Positions 1 to 7,485 of a DNA stretch of 7,895 bases are shown here, in pieces (position 1 is the stretch's first letter; the number at the start of each line of letters is the position of its first letter). The DNA lies in NCBI GenBank assembly GCA_934456295.1, contig CAKSHB010000057.1:1-7895 (forward strand). Reading direction: 5' to 3'. The position numbers were made by a program, and so were the translations under genes. Source of the DNA: an uncultured Clostridia bacterium. Lineage in GTDB: Bacteria > Bacillota > Clostridia > UBA1381 > UMGS1253. The notes under the pieces were generated by a model, which made no database searches, had not been told where the DNA came from, and saw only the letters and a list, made by a program, of their open reading frames with translations.

Positions 1-90
1 GGATACCTGACACGTGACCCGAGAATGAAGGAAAGAAAGAAGTACGGTCTCAAAGCAGCAAGAAGAGCTCCGCAGTTCTCAAAGAGATAA
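1..90 (+). CDS. rpsI: 30S ribosomal protein S9, C-terminal end (partial)
   Basis: Reading frame 1 from the first base gives 29 residues and a TAA stop. The tail contains GYLTRDPRMKERKKYGLKAA and ends in RRAPQFSKR, which is the highly conserved C-terminus of bacterial ribosomal protein S9 (uS9). In this family the basic tail ending in Lys-Arg reaches into the ribosomal P site and contacts tRNA. The N-terminal part of about 100 residues lies outside the window. In most bacteria rpsI follows rplM (L13), which would be expected just to the left. The gene is directly followed by a terminator, so it is the last gene of its operon. Confidence 0.97.
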   Translation, partial: GYLTRDPRMKERKKYGLKAARRAPQFSKR

Positions 91-107
91 TTATTATCTT
101 ATTGCAA

Positions 108-144
108 AAGCCGAAAACGAAATGTTTTCGGCTTCTGTTTTTTT
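108..144 (+). terminator. Rho-independent terminator after rpsI
   Basis: An 11-bp perfect stem (AAGCCGAAAAC at 108-118 with GTTTTCGGCTT at 124-134) closes a 5-nt loop. A run of seven T follows at 138-144, which is a classic intrinsic terminator for the rpsI transcript. On the minus strand the same stem is followed by only four T, so it may also stop the converging AlkD-type transcript, less efficiently. Confidence 0.93.
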
Positions 145-171
145 GTATAAATAATTCTGGTATAAATAATT
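145..171. repeat. Short tandem duplication, 15-bp period
   Basis: GTATAAATAATT occurs at 145-156 and again at 160-171, separated by CTG, so the period is 15 bp. It lies in the AT-rich gap between the rpsI terminator and the end of the AlkD-type gene. It is probably a small replication-slippage duplication, and no function is suggested. Confidence 0.7.
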
Positions 172-212
172 GGGCTGAATTTTTAGCAAAGCGCAATATT
201 CTAAGCACATCT

Positions 213-899
213 TTACATACCCTTTGGAATTTTCAGCGTTTTTAGATATTTTTTCTGTTCTTCGGATATACGCCTGCTTTCAACAGCTTTTTGTATCGTT
301 TTGTTATGTATCCATTTGTCAAGCTTTCGCTGCGTCAGATAGGGCAACACTTCATCATAGTTCTTAGCGAGCGCAGTTGCAAAATACCACGCAATCATCA
401 TATTTATATAATACTCGTCAGAATGCAGCGAGGCTGCCATTTGTGCGTAGTCATCTTTAAATTTACCGTTCAGAAAAAACCTCATTAAAAGACCGATTGC
501 ATACCTTACGGTATACACATGTCTGCTCTTTATCCACTTCTCTATATACGGCAAAAGTCTGTCCGTATTTTTCGCAAACGCCGCCGGTTTCAGCATGTCG
601 CAAGTCGCCCAGTTATCCACATACGTCAAAAACCTCTCAACCGCCTCCACAGACTCGTCGAAATCCTTTATCCCTTCAATTATGAACGCATGCAGATTAT
701 CCTCGTCATAATATCTGTGTGGCAGCGTGCTTATGAATATTTTCACCTCGGGCGTTTTTGCAATCTTTTTTGCAAACTGCCGAAGCTGCGGCGTCCTTAC
801 ACCGATTATCCTGTCTTTGCTTACATTTGGTATAAGCTTGCTGTGAAACTCCTTATAGTCCTTGTCCCCCAGCAAAAAAAGTTCTTCTGTTATGTTCAC
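213..899 (-). CDS. DNA alkylation repair protein, AlkD-like (HEAT-repeat DNA glycosylase)
   Basis: The 228-residue protein belongs to the AlkD family (DNA alkylation repair enzyme, PF08713), cytoplasmic HEAT-like repeat proteins that excise cationic alkylpurines such as 3-methyladenine and 7-methylguanine. Its length fits the family (B. cereus AlkD is about 237 residues). Counting from the upstream GTG at 905, the residues equivalent to the B. cereus AlkD active-site set W109, D113, R148 and W187 can be placed at W99, D103 (YVDNWATCD), R134 (VRYAIG) and W173 (MMIAWYF). The offsets of 10 and then 14 residues are consistent with one small deletion, so the enzyme is probably active. Start choice: GTG at 899 has AGGAAGG (907-913) 7 nt upstream, while GTG at 905 would leave only 1 nt of spacing. 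The gene follows the DUF1275 gene, whose stop codon overlaps this SD, so the two form an operon. Confidence 0.9.
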   Translation of the reverse strand: MNITEELFLLGDKDYKEFHSKLIPNVSKDRIIGVRTPQLRQFAKKIAKTPEVKIFISTLPHRYYDEDNLHAFIIEGIKDFDESVEAVERFLTYVDNWATCDMLKPAAFAKNTDRLLPYIEKWIKSRHVYTVRYAIGLLMRFFLNGKFKDDYAQMAASLHSDEYYINMMIAWYFATALAKNYDEVLPYLTQRKLDKWIHNKTIQKAVESRRISEEQKKYLKTLKIPKGM

Positions 900-906
900 A
901 ACCACA

Positions 907-913
907 CCTTCCT
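907..913 (-). promoter_or_regulatory. Ribosome binding site of the AlkD-type gene, overlapping the upstream stop codon
   Basis: On the minus strand the sequence reads TAGGAAGG, with the TAG being the stop codon of the DUF1275 gene (912-914). The SD core AGGAAGG is 7 nt from GTG 897-899, which decides that start over GTG 903-905. The overlap of stop codon and SD points to translational coupling. Confidence 0.75.
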
Positions 914-1592
914 ATTTTTTTATCTCGTCATGTATAAACATAAGTGTAAAGCTTATTGAAAGCAAAATACAGCTAACCCATATCGCTTTTTCGCCGATTG
1001 CCGCAGTGATAGTTCCTCCGATTGCCGCGCCGAATATAAAAAGCAGCACAACTCCCAGATATATACGTGCTTTTTCCAGAATTCTTTTATCATGGCAGCG
1101 GAAATATTCATGCAGCGCTCCTATGCCGCTCCGCATATTTCCTATACACATTGTACTTGCATATAAATGTCCGCGCAGTTTGCGGAATGTTTGCATCTGC
1201 ATGGCACATACAAATGAAACAAGGACGTTTGCCGCAAGGTTAAAGCGCTGCGGAATAAAACCGACCCCGAAAAGTATTATAATCTCACATGCAACAATCA
1301 CTTGTCTCCAGTGTATTTTCTGCATGTATTTATATTTATAATGAATACTTTCGGCTATATATATGCCTACCAAAAAGGAAACAATCGGTATTATGTATCT
1401 TATACTAAGCTGCCATTCTCCCTTGAACATATTAATTCCCATAAGTACAAGGTTGCCCGTCTGCGCATTCGCAAAAACCTGACCGCGGCAGCAATATGTA
1501 TAGGCGTCCTGATATCCTCCGGAAAGTATTATAAACATAGCTGTTACAAGCGACTCCGACATCTGGCGCCTCGGTTTTTTGCGCAGTTTCAT
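912..1592 (-). CDS. YoaK/DUF1275 family membrane protein
   Basis: The 226-residue polytopic membrane protein carries the DUF1275 (YoaK, PF06912) signatures: GGYQDAYTY at about 25-33, close to FANAQTGN at 40-47. A diverged second-half copy at about 129-157 contains CAMQMQTFRKLRG and YASTMCIGN. Hydrophobic segments are seen near residues 13-27, 66-82, 98-114, 118-135, 177-197 and 202-221. The N-terminus (KLRKKPRR) is strongly basic and so probably cytoplasmic. The biochemical function of the family is unknown. The ATG at 1592 has AGGGAGG (1604-1610) 11 nt upstream, a slightly long but acceptable spacing. The gene is first in a two-gene operon with the AlkD-type gene and is transcribed from the promoter at 1632-1660. 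Confidence 0.9.
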   Translation of the reverse strand: MKLRKKPRRQMSESLVTAMFIILSGGYQDAYTYCCRGQVFANAQTGNLVLMGINMFKGEWQLSIRYIIPIVSFLVGIYIAESIHYKYKYMQKIHWRQVIVACEIIILFGVGFIPQRFNLAANVLVSFVCAMQMQTFRKLRGHLYASTMCIGNMRSGIGALHEYFRCHDKRILEKARIYLGVVLLFIFGAAIGGTITAAIGEKAIWVSCILLSISFTLMFIHDEIKK

Positions 1593-1631
1593 TTTTCGGT
1601 TCGCCTCCCTGCTTTTGTATAATCATTAATA

Positions 1632-1660
1632 ATTATACCGCATTTGTCACATACCGTCAA
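1632..1660 (-). promoter_or_regulatory. Vegetative promoter of the DUF1275-AlkD operon
   Basis: The minus strand has TTGACG (1655-1660), a 17-nt spacer and a perfect TATAAT (1632-1637). The expected transcription start is near 1625, giving a 5' UTR of about 33 nt that includes the SD at 1604-1610. Nothing like a long structured leader is present. Confidence 0.85.
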
Positions 1661-1672
1661 TGGCACAAAACG

Positions 1673-1712
1673 AATGCCCGCATGCAAATTTCCTGTTGCT
1701 TTTATGGGCATT
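1673..1712. repeat. Inverted repeat between divergent promoters
   Basis: AATGCCC (1673-1679) and GGGCATT (1706-1712) are perfect 7-bp inverted arms 26 nt apart. The right arm sits in the spacer of the + strand promoter at 1696-1724. It could be an operator with two half-sites, or chance. The arms are too far apart and lack a T-run, so this is not a terminator. Confidence 0.35.
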
Positions 1713-1724
1713 TTATGCTATACT
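1696..1724 (+). promoter_or_regulatory. Putative extended -10 promoter facing the CuAO_N-domain ORF
   Basis: TTGCTT (1696-1701), a 17-nt spacer and TATACT (1719-1724) form the elements, with a TG at 1716-1717 making an extended -10. Transcription would start near 1731, about 108 nt before the first in-frame ATG of the downstream ORF. A TAA at 1737-1739 in that frame follows almost at once. Confidence 0.65.
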
Positions 1725-1838
1725 GGTACAGTCACATAAACTCACAATTCAATATGGAATTATTATTTTATATGGGGTAGTGTACTCGAATACGGCAACT
1801 GTGTAGCGGAATATGATGCTCCGCACGGCGTAAACGAT

Positions 1839-2600
1839 ATGACAGCATGGGGCTACGACATATTGTATATAGGAAAAGACAAGCTCCTCTATTTTTTGGA
1901 TACACACAGCTACTACGGCAATTTTAAAAAGGGAGAAGAACGTGAATTCTGTCTGTCAGACACAATCCTTTTTGACAAATTTTGCAGCCAGACTATGGCT
2001 CTTGATGTAAATAATAATTTATACAATGTTGTTCAGGAAACATATAAAGCCTCTTCCGGCAACAATTATAACGGCATATATGAAAATCTTAACGTATATT
2101 TCGGAAACCCTGTTGCAGGCGCCATACCGAGCAAAATAGACTACTATAACTCCAATGTTTTGGTTGCCGCCCAAAACGGAGCATGCTATACACAGGTTTA
2201 TAACAGCGCCGGAAACTTTTTGTATAACACATTTAACAGCAAGAATATAAACTTACAGGTAAACGGCAATCCCGTAAAACTTTCCTCGCCGATACAGGTA
2301 ACAAACGACAGAACCATGTATCCGCTCAGAGATTGTTTTACCGCAATGGGAGCTTCTGTTCAGTGGGACGGTGAAAAACAGATTGCCGCAGGCGAAATTC
2401 CCGGCATAAAAATAGAATTCCCTATCGGAAAAAACGAATACTACATAAACGGCGTGCGCCACGAAATGGACATAGCCGCATATGTAGACGAAAGTATCGG
2501 CAGAACATATATCCCTGTCAGATATGCCGCTGAGGGTTTGGGTTTTACCGTTGAATGGATTACGGGAAATCTTGAAAACACAATAGATATACATAAATAA
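1839..2600 (+). CDS. CuAO_N-like domain protein, probably 5'-truncated
   Basis: The 253-codon ORF ends in a domain (about residues 138-252) resembling copper amine oxidase N-terminal-like domains (PF07833), a beta-rich module common in secreted Firmicutes proteins. It has two repeated signatures, RTMYPLRDCFTAMGASVQW (158-176) and RTYIPVRYAAEGLGFTVEW (222-240). Residues 1-135 hold short beta-strand-like units (DILYIGKDKLLYFLD, ALDVNNNLYNVV, NVLVAAQNGACY) that suggest remains of a beta-propeller; this is a guess. Several things are wrong with the 5' end. No SD precedes ATG 1839, and there is no signal peptide although such proteins are normally exported. The open frame also runs 33 codons further upstream, to TAA 1737-1739, with protein-like content (LEYGNCVAEYDAPHGVND) but no ATG, GTG or TTG. 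The gene may have lost its signal peptide and first blades by deletion. The 3' end is intact and followed by a terminator. Confidence 0.6.
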   Translation: MTAWGYDILYIGKDKLLYFLDTHSYYGNFKKGEEREFCLSDTILFDKFCSQTMALDVNNNLYNVVQETYKASSGNNYNGIYENLNVYFGNPVAGAIPSKIDYYNSNVLVAAQNGACYTQVYNSAGNFLYNTFNSKNINLQVNGNPVKLSSPIQVTNDRTMYPLRDCFTAMGASVQWDGEKQIAAGEIPGIKIEFPIGKNEYYINGVRHEMDIAAYVDESIGRTYIPVRYAAEGLGFTVEWITGNLENTIDIHK

Positions 2601-2621
2601 TTGTCATACATAAGTATTTTA

Positions 2622-2648
2622 AAAGGCGGTGCATTTCGCACCGCCTTT
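2622..2648. terminator. Bidirectional terminator between convergent genes
   Basis: AAAGGCGGTGC (2622-2632) and GCACCGCCTTT (2638-2648) form a perfect 11-bp stem with a 5-nt loop. It lies 21 nt past the + strand stop and 15 nt past the stop of the minus-strand surface protein gene. The T-runs are short and interrupted on both sides (CACTTTATTATTTTG on +, TAAAATAC on -), but the stem is strong and placed to end both transcripts. Confidence 0.85.
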
Positions 2649-2663
2649 CACTTTATTATTTTG

Positions 2664-5600
2664 TTATTTTTCCGCTCCGGTGGCTCCCGACAAAAATCTC
2701 ATAATCAAAGCCGCAGCCTCCGCTCTCGTCGCATTGTCCGCAGAATTAATTGTTCCTTCATCGCTGCCTTTTATAATGTTTATTCCGTTTGCCCAGCTTA
2801 GCGCCTCATATGCCCAATCGCTTATATCGCCGCTGTCCGCAAATTTGCTCAAATCGCCCTTATCTTGCATATCATACTGATTTTTAATCTTTGCATAGCG
2901 GTAAAGCAGCGCCGCGATCTGCTCACGTGTAATAAACCCGTCGGGGTCAAAATCGCTCTCGCTCACACCGTACACAACGCCGTTTCTGCTTGCCCATGAA
3001 ACCGCCTTCTTATAATATGCATCGTCAGCCACATCACTGAACGTTATATCTGATGCTTCGGGTTCATTTTCAATTCTGTAGAGCACCGTCACAAACATTG
3101 CGCGCGTAATATTGTCATCGGGCGCAAAAAGCGTATCCTCAACGCCGCTGAAAAGTCCGTTTTTATAAACATACTCTACAGCCTCGCTGTACCATGACGA
3201 CTTATCAACATCGCTAAACCTATGTTCTCCCGTCTGTCCGCCCTGTGCTATCTCGCTGTATGCTTTCTCCGCCGCCAAAAGCTTGTCATAGTTTGAAACC
3301 TCTGCTTTTTGCTTTTCTTTCAGCTTATCATATGCCGCACGTGCCGACCCAATTGACGCCGCACTGTCTTTTGTCACATTACCTATGGCGTCTATAAGCT
3401 TCTGCACATTGCTGATGGCTGCGCTGTCTGTTTCATCAGGCTTATCGGGCTTATCTACCGGCGTAACCGATACGCTTCCGCCGCCGGTGTTCCATCTTTC
3501 GGAGCCTTCCTCAAGCGTATAGTTGTCTGTATAATGGAACACTATTTTATCGCCGCTTCTGACTCCCTGCTCCGCAACACCGTAATCCGGATGGCTTCCG
3601 TTTATAGAATACATCCAGCCGGAAAGCTGTCCGTTATCAAACTGGGCAAGTCCGTTTATTTCCGAAATATAATTTCCGCCGTCATTTACCCATGTAAGAC
3701 CGGCGCTTCTGAGCGCACGCTCAAAAACATCAAGCGCTGTGCTGCCCTCCGCAACCGTATATGAAGCCGGCGCAATCCATGTTTCAAGAGATGACTTTGT
3801 CTTTTGATATGTATGCTCGGTTCCGTTTGCCCCATGCTTCGAGTCACCGTAGAGCGCAAAAGATACAGTGATGTTTTTCTCCGATGACGCAGGCGCATTC
3901 TCGCGCGTTATGCGAAGTATTGCCTCTTCGCTCTCCGCACTTACCGTAAATACATTTTCGCCATAGTTCAGGCTGTAGCTTTCTGCTGCGGGCTGTGAGT
4001 TTATCGTGTATTCAACACCGCTGCGCACAATCGGAACAATTCCGACCGACGATATGCGGTGACCTACTTTGAGCGTATAATTTTCACCGTCATTCGTTGC
4101 AGCCGCACGGCCCGAACCGTTTACATTAACCTTTATACCCTCAATTACGCTTTCGCTTTCTTGTGCGCTTCCTTTGATTTTCAGAAGGCTTATATAAGGC
4201 TCTTTTTCTCCGTTCTGCACAAGTATACGCACAAGAGTTTCGCTGCTGTCCGTTACCTTAAAGCCCTCTGCCGTATTTCCGCTTAAAACGCGCTGTTTGT
4301 TTATGTATATGTTGTCATCGTCATTTGTGCCGTTGACCTTAACCGACACATATTTCATATCGCCGGCATCTGCGCTGTAAATGTTCTTTGTGCCGTCAAA
4401 GTTTATTGTCCTCTGCGATACGCCGTCTGAAATTGTAACGCCTGAAGGCGTGTCTGTTTTGCCGACAGCAGACTCAGACTGCGCCGCACGTATTACGCTC
4501 GATACCTCTGTCGATTTTTCATTAAAGGCTCCTGCCCAGATATTCGACGCCGTAACCACCTTCACATAGTGGAACGCCTTATCCGAAACATCAACGGGAT
4601 TGCCCTTTGTGTCAACTGCCCATGCAAGGTCAAAGCCATTTGCCGCAAGAGAGCGGTTCTCATTTGCCAGATACGGGTTTACAGCTTCTCCGAGCTTTCC
4701 GTTTACAAAGCAGTCGGAATATCCCCATTTTACATCGCTTGCAAAAGCGCCCTGACCCGATGCTGCCACACTTCCGTCATATGCCGGCAGAAGTATTCCC
4801 GAAAGAGTTATCGTATCATTAGCCGCAAACTTATTCAGCGGATATTTTTTTGCGCTTACCCATGCGCCGCTGTTTAAAGCGCCGTCATTTGCATTTCCGC
4901 AGTTATCGCTCCATGCTGTCTTTCCGTTTGATGCCTTTGTGTATGTAACCGAATAATCCCACAGCGTCCCCTTTTCATAGTGGTCACTGCCTGCAAGTGC
5001 ATACCAATCTGTGCCGTTTTCCGATACCCAAACCTGTCCCGGTTCAAAAAAGCTTACGCCTGTTTCGCTCGAAGTGTCTGCATTTGCATTTCCGTATACG
5101 AAAAAGTCAACTCCGAACGGATTGCTTGGATTATCTGTCAGCGGCGTATCATAATAATATGTTATATATCCGCCAAAATTTCCGAGGGATTTCAAATTAC
5201 CCGCAAGTGTGTTTTCGGGATTTATTCCGTATGTATCTCTCGGCGTGCCGTTTGTGTACTGGCTGTTTATACACAGATAATCAACAACCTTATCCGGCAC
5301 ATCATATTTCGACTTCTTCAGCGCTTTGAAAACGTAGCTGTTTGAAACATTGCCGTCAGACGATGTAACCGTTACGGTCTGCGCGGAAGATTTAAGTACA
5401 AGTGAATAATCTCCGTTTTCATCGGCTGTCTGAGCGTTTTTGCCGACCCAAACCGACGCACCCTCCGGAACCTTATATTTAACTGTCGGGAATGCGGCGC
5501 CGTTTGCAATCACAATCTGGTATTCAAAAACCTCGGGCGAGAAGCTTGGATACCAGTCGCCGTCGCTCTGCGCGCTTAAAATCTGCGCACTCTCTGACGA

Positions 5601-7289
5601 TACGGCAACACTTTCTGCCCAAACCGTATACGTTGTCGGCTTACTGTCCGCAAAACCGTCTTTTCCGTCCGATACATTTGCAGAATATGTTTCGTCATCG
5701 AGCGCCTGAATTTTTACCTTTGCTCCGACATTTGCCGCCGCAGTAATCACATCGGTTGTGCCGCCGCCCTGCTCCAGCTCCTTCCAGCTCTCACCGTCAT
5801 CCGTGCTGTATCTCAGGTGTGTGTATACTGTGCCGCCGCTTATTTTAAGCAAAAACTTGTCAAGCGAATTATGCAGATATGTACGGTAGTTAAGGCGTGT
5901 TGCCGTAACGCCCGTTTTTGTGCCTGCGGCGCCTGTTTCGTCAGCCTCAAACATTGTTCCTTCGGCAAAGCCCTTATATTTCGTTTCCGAAAGATCGCGT
6001 CCGAACGGAACAACCTCTATACCGTTTGATTTCAGCGCTTTTCCCGTATCACGGGGACGTGTTATGTTAAAGGTATATACTGTCTTTTTATCCGCGTCAT
6101 TTTTGTCCTCAACGGTAATCGTCATAACCGAACGGTCAAGCGGTATATTCGGAAGCGAGGTTATCTTTCCGCTGTTTACGTCTATTTTTACTTCTTCACC
6201 GTTCGAGTTTGTATACTGTGCATATGCGATGTACTTTTCTGTATCATATGCCGTTGTCGGCATCATGGTCAGCGAAGTTGTTGTCGCCTTTTTTATCGCA
6301 AGGTCATATGAGAGCTTATAGGGCGAAAATGTTTCTCCCTTCACCCAGCCGTTCAGCGCCGATGTCAGAAACTCAAGGCTGTCAAAATGCGGTTTATCCT
6401 CCGACGGCAGCGGTTCCGCTTTTGTCACCGTCACAGGTATCAGCGGCATTATGATGGGAGCTGCATAGTTTTCCTCTATCTCCTCTGAGCTCATATAAAC
6501 CGACAGAAGATAATTTCCCTCTTTTGCAAATTTAACTTTAACGGCGCCGTTTTCATCTGTCAGCGCGCCGGTTATATCGCTTGCCGCTCCTGTAGCAGCG
6601 TCAATCAGACAAAGCTGTGCATCGGGTATTTTTGCCGTATTCGCTTTTATGACTTCATCGGTGTTATACCCTACCAAACCTATAGGATAGCCTGCCAGCG
6701 AGAGCTGAAGCTCTTCATTTTCCTTTAATTCGAGAGCTGCAATCTTTTCGCTGTCTTTTTCAAGCCACACATAATTATCAAGGTAGTAGCTGTCGCGGTA
6801 TGTGAAAAATTCTGCAAAATCACCGTTTACCACCTTTGCGGCATCTATCGTATAACCCGTATAGTAATCGCCGTACTCCGACTTTATCAGCGTATTGTCA
6901 TGCGGCATTTTTCCGTTTACCGCAAAACCGCAGCTTGATGTGTTCACGCCAAAAATTGTGGTTATAAACGAGCTTGAAGCATTCACAGAAAGCATTGTTG
7001 ATGCCGTTTGTGGTGTAAAGTCGTCACCGAAAACAACCTCGTGCGCCTTCACAAGTACATCAAGTGCAGATACGCCGTCGGTTACCTTGTCGGTATAGCC
7101 GTAGCGCTCGGCAGTGTCTGCGCTCACCTGCACATTCATTTGCGGAGCGCACAAAAACGCCCCCTCCATCTGCGCGGTGAAGGACACTGTTGCGCTGCCT
7201 GTATTGCTGTCCTGTGCAAATGCGGTCATGCTTACATTTGACAAAATCAGCACAAGTACAAGAAACAGTGACATAATTTTTCTTTTCAT
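2664..7289 (-). CDS. Secreted SLH-anchored protein with two DUF4430 (transcobalamin-like) domains
   Basis: The 1541-residue protein has a signal peptide (MKRK, hydrophobic core 7-18, probable cleavage after AFA at 25). The ectodomain begins with a divergent DUF4430-like domain at about 35-178 (SALDVL, FAVNGKMPHD, GDFAEFFTY) and an Ig-like stretch at 195-290. Cadherin-like beta-sandwich candidates lie at 303-412 and 567-656, with a beta-rich region between them (RYSTDDGESWKEL). A surface module spans about 664-935 (GGYITYYYD, NPFGVDFFVYGNA, WYALAGSDHY, FDLAWAVD), then more beta-rich repeats at 950-1130. A canonical DUF4430 domain (PF14478, transcobalamin C-terminal-like) lies at 1138-1256 (EGSTALDVF, SGWMYSINGSHPDYG, GDKIVFHYTD). 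A Gly/Pro linker and a helical segment (1286-1346) lead to three SLH domains (about 1357-1410, 1414-1466, 1479-1536; ITRAM, ITREQ, ATRAE) that anchor proteins to secondary cell wall polymer. ATG 7289 has AAGGG 11 nt upstream. The cobalamin riboswitch leader implies a corrinoid-related role; binding itself is inferred. Confidence 0.9.
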   Translation of the reverse strand: MKRKIMSLFLVLVLILSNVSMTAFAQDSNTGSATVSFTAQMEGAFLCAPQMNVQVSADTAERYGYTDKVTDGVSALDVLVKAHEVVFGDDFTPQTASTMLSVNASSSFITTIFGVNTSSCGFAVNGKMPHDNTLIKSEYGDYYTGYTIDAAKVVNGDFAEFFTYRDSYYLDNYVWLEKDSEKIAALELKENEELQLSLAGYPIGLVGYNTDEVIKANTAKIPDAQLCLIDAATGAASDITGALTDENGAVKVKFAKEGNYLLSVYMSSEEIEENYAAPIIMPLIPVTVTKAEPLPSEDKPHFDSLEFLTSALNGWVKGETFSPYKLSYDLAIKKATTTSLTMMPTTAYDTEKYIAYAQYTNSNGEEVKIDVNSGKITSLPNIPLDRSVMTITVEDKNDADKKTVYTFNITRPRDTGKALKSNGIEVVPFGRDLSETKYKGFAEGTMFEADETGAAGTKTGVTATRLNYRTYLHNSLDKFLLKISGGTVYTHLRYSTDDGESWKELEQGGGTTDVITAAANVGAKVKIQALDDETYSANVSDGKDGFADSKPTTYTVWAESVAVSSESAQILSAQSDGDWYPSFSPEVFEYQIVIANGAAFPTVKYKVPEGASVWVGKNAQTADENGDYSLVLKSSAQTVTVTSSDGNVSNSYVFKALKKSKYDVPDKVVDYLCINSQYTNGTPRDTYGINPENTLAGNLKSLGNFGGYITYYYDTPLTDNPSNPFGVDFFVYGNANADTSSETGVSFFEPGQVWVSENGTDWYALAGSDHYEKGTLWDYSVTYTKASNGKTAWSDNCGNANDGALNSGAWVSAKKYPLNKFAANDTITLSGILLPAYDGSVAASGQGAFASDVKWGYSDCFVNGKLGEAVNPYLANENRSLAANGFDLAWAVDTKGNPVDVSDKAFHYVKVVTASNIWAGAFNEKSTEVSSVIRAAQSESAVGKTDTPSGVTISDGVSQRTINFDGTKNIYSADAGDMKYVSVKVNGTNDDDNIYINKQRVLSGNTAEGFKVTDSSETLVRILVQNGEKEPYISLLKIKGSAQESESVIEGIKVNVNGSGRAAATNDGENYTLKVGHRISSVGIVPIVRSGVEYTINSQPAAESYSLNYGENVFTVSAESEEAILRITRENAPASSEKNITVSFALYGDSKHGANGTEHTYQKTKSSLETWIAPASYTVAEGSTALDVFERALRSAGLTWVNDGGNYISEINGLAQFDNGQLSGWMYSINGSHPDYGVAEQGVRSGDKIVFHYTDNYTLEEGSERWNTGGGSVSVTPVDKPDKPDETDSAAISNVQKLIDAIGNVTKDSAASIGSARAAYDKLKEKQKAEVSNYDKLLAAEKAYSEIAQGGQTGEHRFSDVDKSSWYSEAVEYVYKNGLFSGVEDTLFAPDDNITRAMFVTVLYRIENEPEASDITFSDVADDAYYKKAVSWASRNGVVYGVSESDFDPDGFITREQIAALLYRYAKIKNQYDMQDKGDLSKFADSGDISDWAYEALSWANGINIIKGSDEGTINSADNATRAEAAALIMRFLSGATGAEK

Positions 7290-7353
7290 CTTTGTTCCGT
7301 CCCTTCGTTTTATTTATTTGAAAACATAAATCGCCCTGCGCGTATTTTTAAAC

Positions 7354-7396
7354 AAAAAAGGCTGCGCCGCATATGCAAAACATATGTGACGCAGCC
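7354..7396 (-). terminator. Riboswitch-controlled intrinsic terminator (attenuator)
   Basis: In the minus-strand RNA, GGCTGCG (7396-7390) pairs with CGCAGCC (7366-7360). The stem continues through a G-U pair, a G-C pair and one C-A mismatch into CATATG/CATATG with a 5-nt loop, and six U follow at 7359-7354. It sits in the leader, 64 nt before the start codon of the surface protein gene and downstream of the cobalamin aptamer. It is therefore a premature terminator rather than the end of another gene. Confidence 0.9.
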
Positions 7397-7447
7397 GATT
7401 TTCTGCGGACATGACAAAAGAGCGGGTATGCGCCCTCTTCGCCAAAC

Positions 7448-7473
7448 ACACGCCTATACACCGTAGGCTGCGT
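7448..7473 (-). promoter_or_regulatory. P13-like hairpin of the riboswitch expression platform, containing the antiterminator segment
   Basis: The RNA ACGC-A-GCCUA, loop CGGUGUA, UAGGC-GUGU forms a 9-bp stem (one G-U pair, one bulged A). Its loop CGGU (7463-7460) is complementary to ACCG (7596-7593) in the putative L5 loop of the aptamer, the arrangement of the L5-L13 kissing contact of cobalamin riboswitches. Its 5' arm ACGCAGCC (7473-7466) can pair instead with GGCUGCGU (7396-7389), the 5' arm of the terminator. The hairpin and the antiterminator are thus mutually exclusive. Confidence 0.65.
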
Positions 7474-7485
7474 TTTTGCCCTCAT

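Noticed and set aside
519..1341. Overlapping + strand open frames opposite the AlkD-type and DUF1275 genes
   Set aside because: They are antisense shadows of two well-recognised genes, with Cys- and His-rich low-quality translations and no ribosome binding sites.
1754..1780. ATG at 1754 as a start for the CuAO_N-domain gene
   Set aside because: It is in another frame, has no SD and meets TAG after eight codons. It would need a frameshift to join the downstream ORF, for which I see no direct evidence.
2700..7250. Many short + strand open frames opposite the SLH protein gene
   Set aside because: The minus-strand frame is continuous, with a signal peptide and recognisable domains. The opposite frames have no starts with SD or family resemblance.
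7417..7440. Second hairpin in the leader (AAGAG/CUCUU arms on the minus strand) followed by UUUU, as another terminator
   Set aside because: The stem is short with a bulged G, and the U-run is only four bases. The terminator at 7354-7396 is much stronger and is the one that competes with the antiterminator segment.
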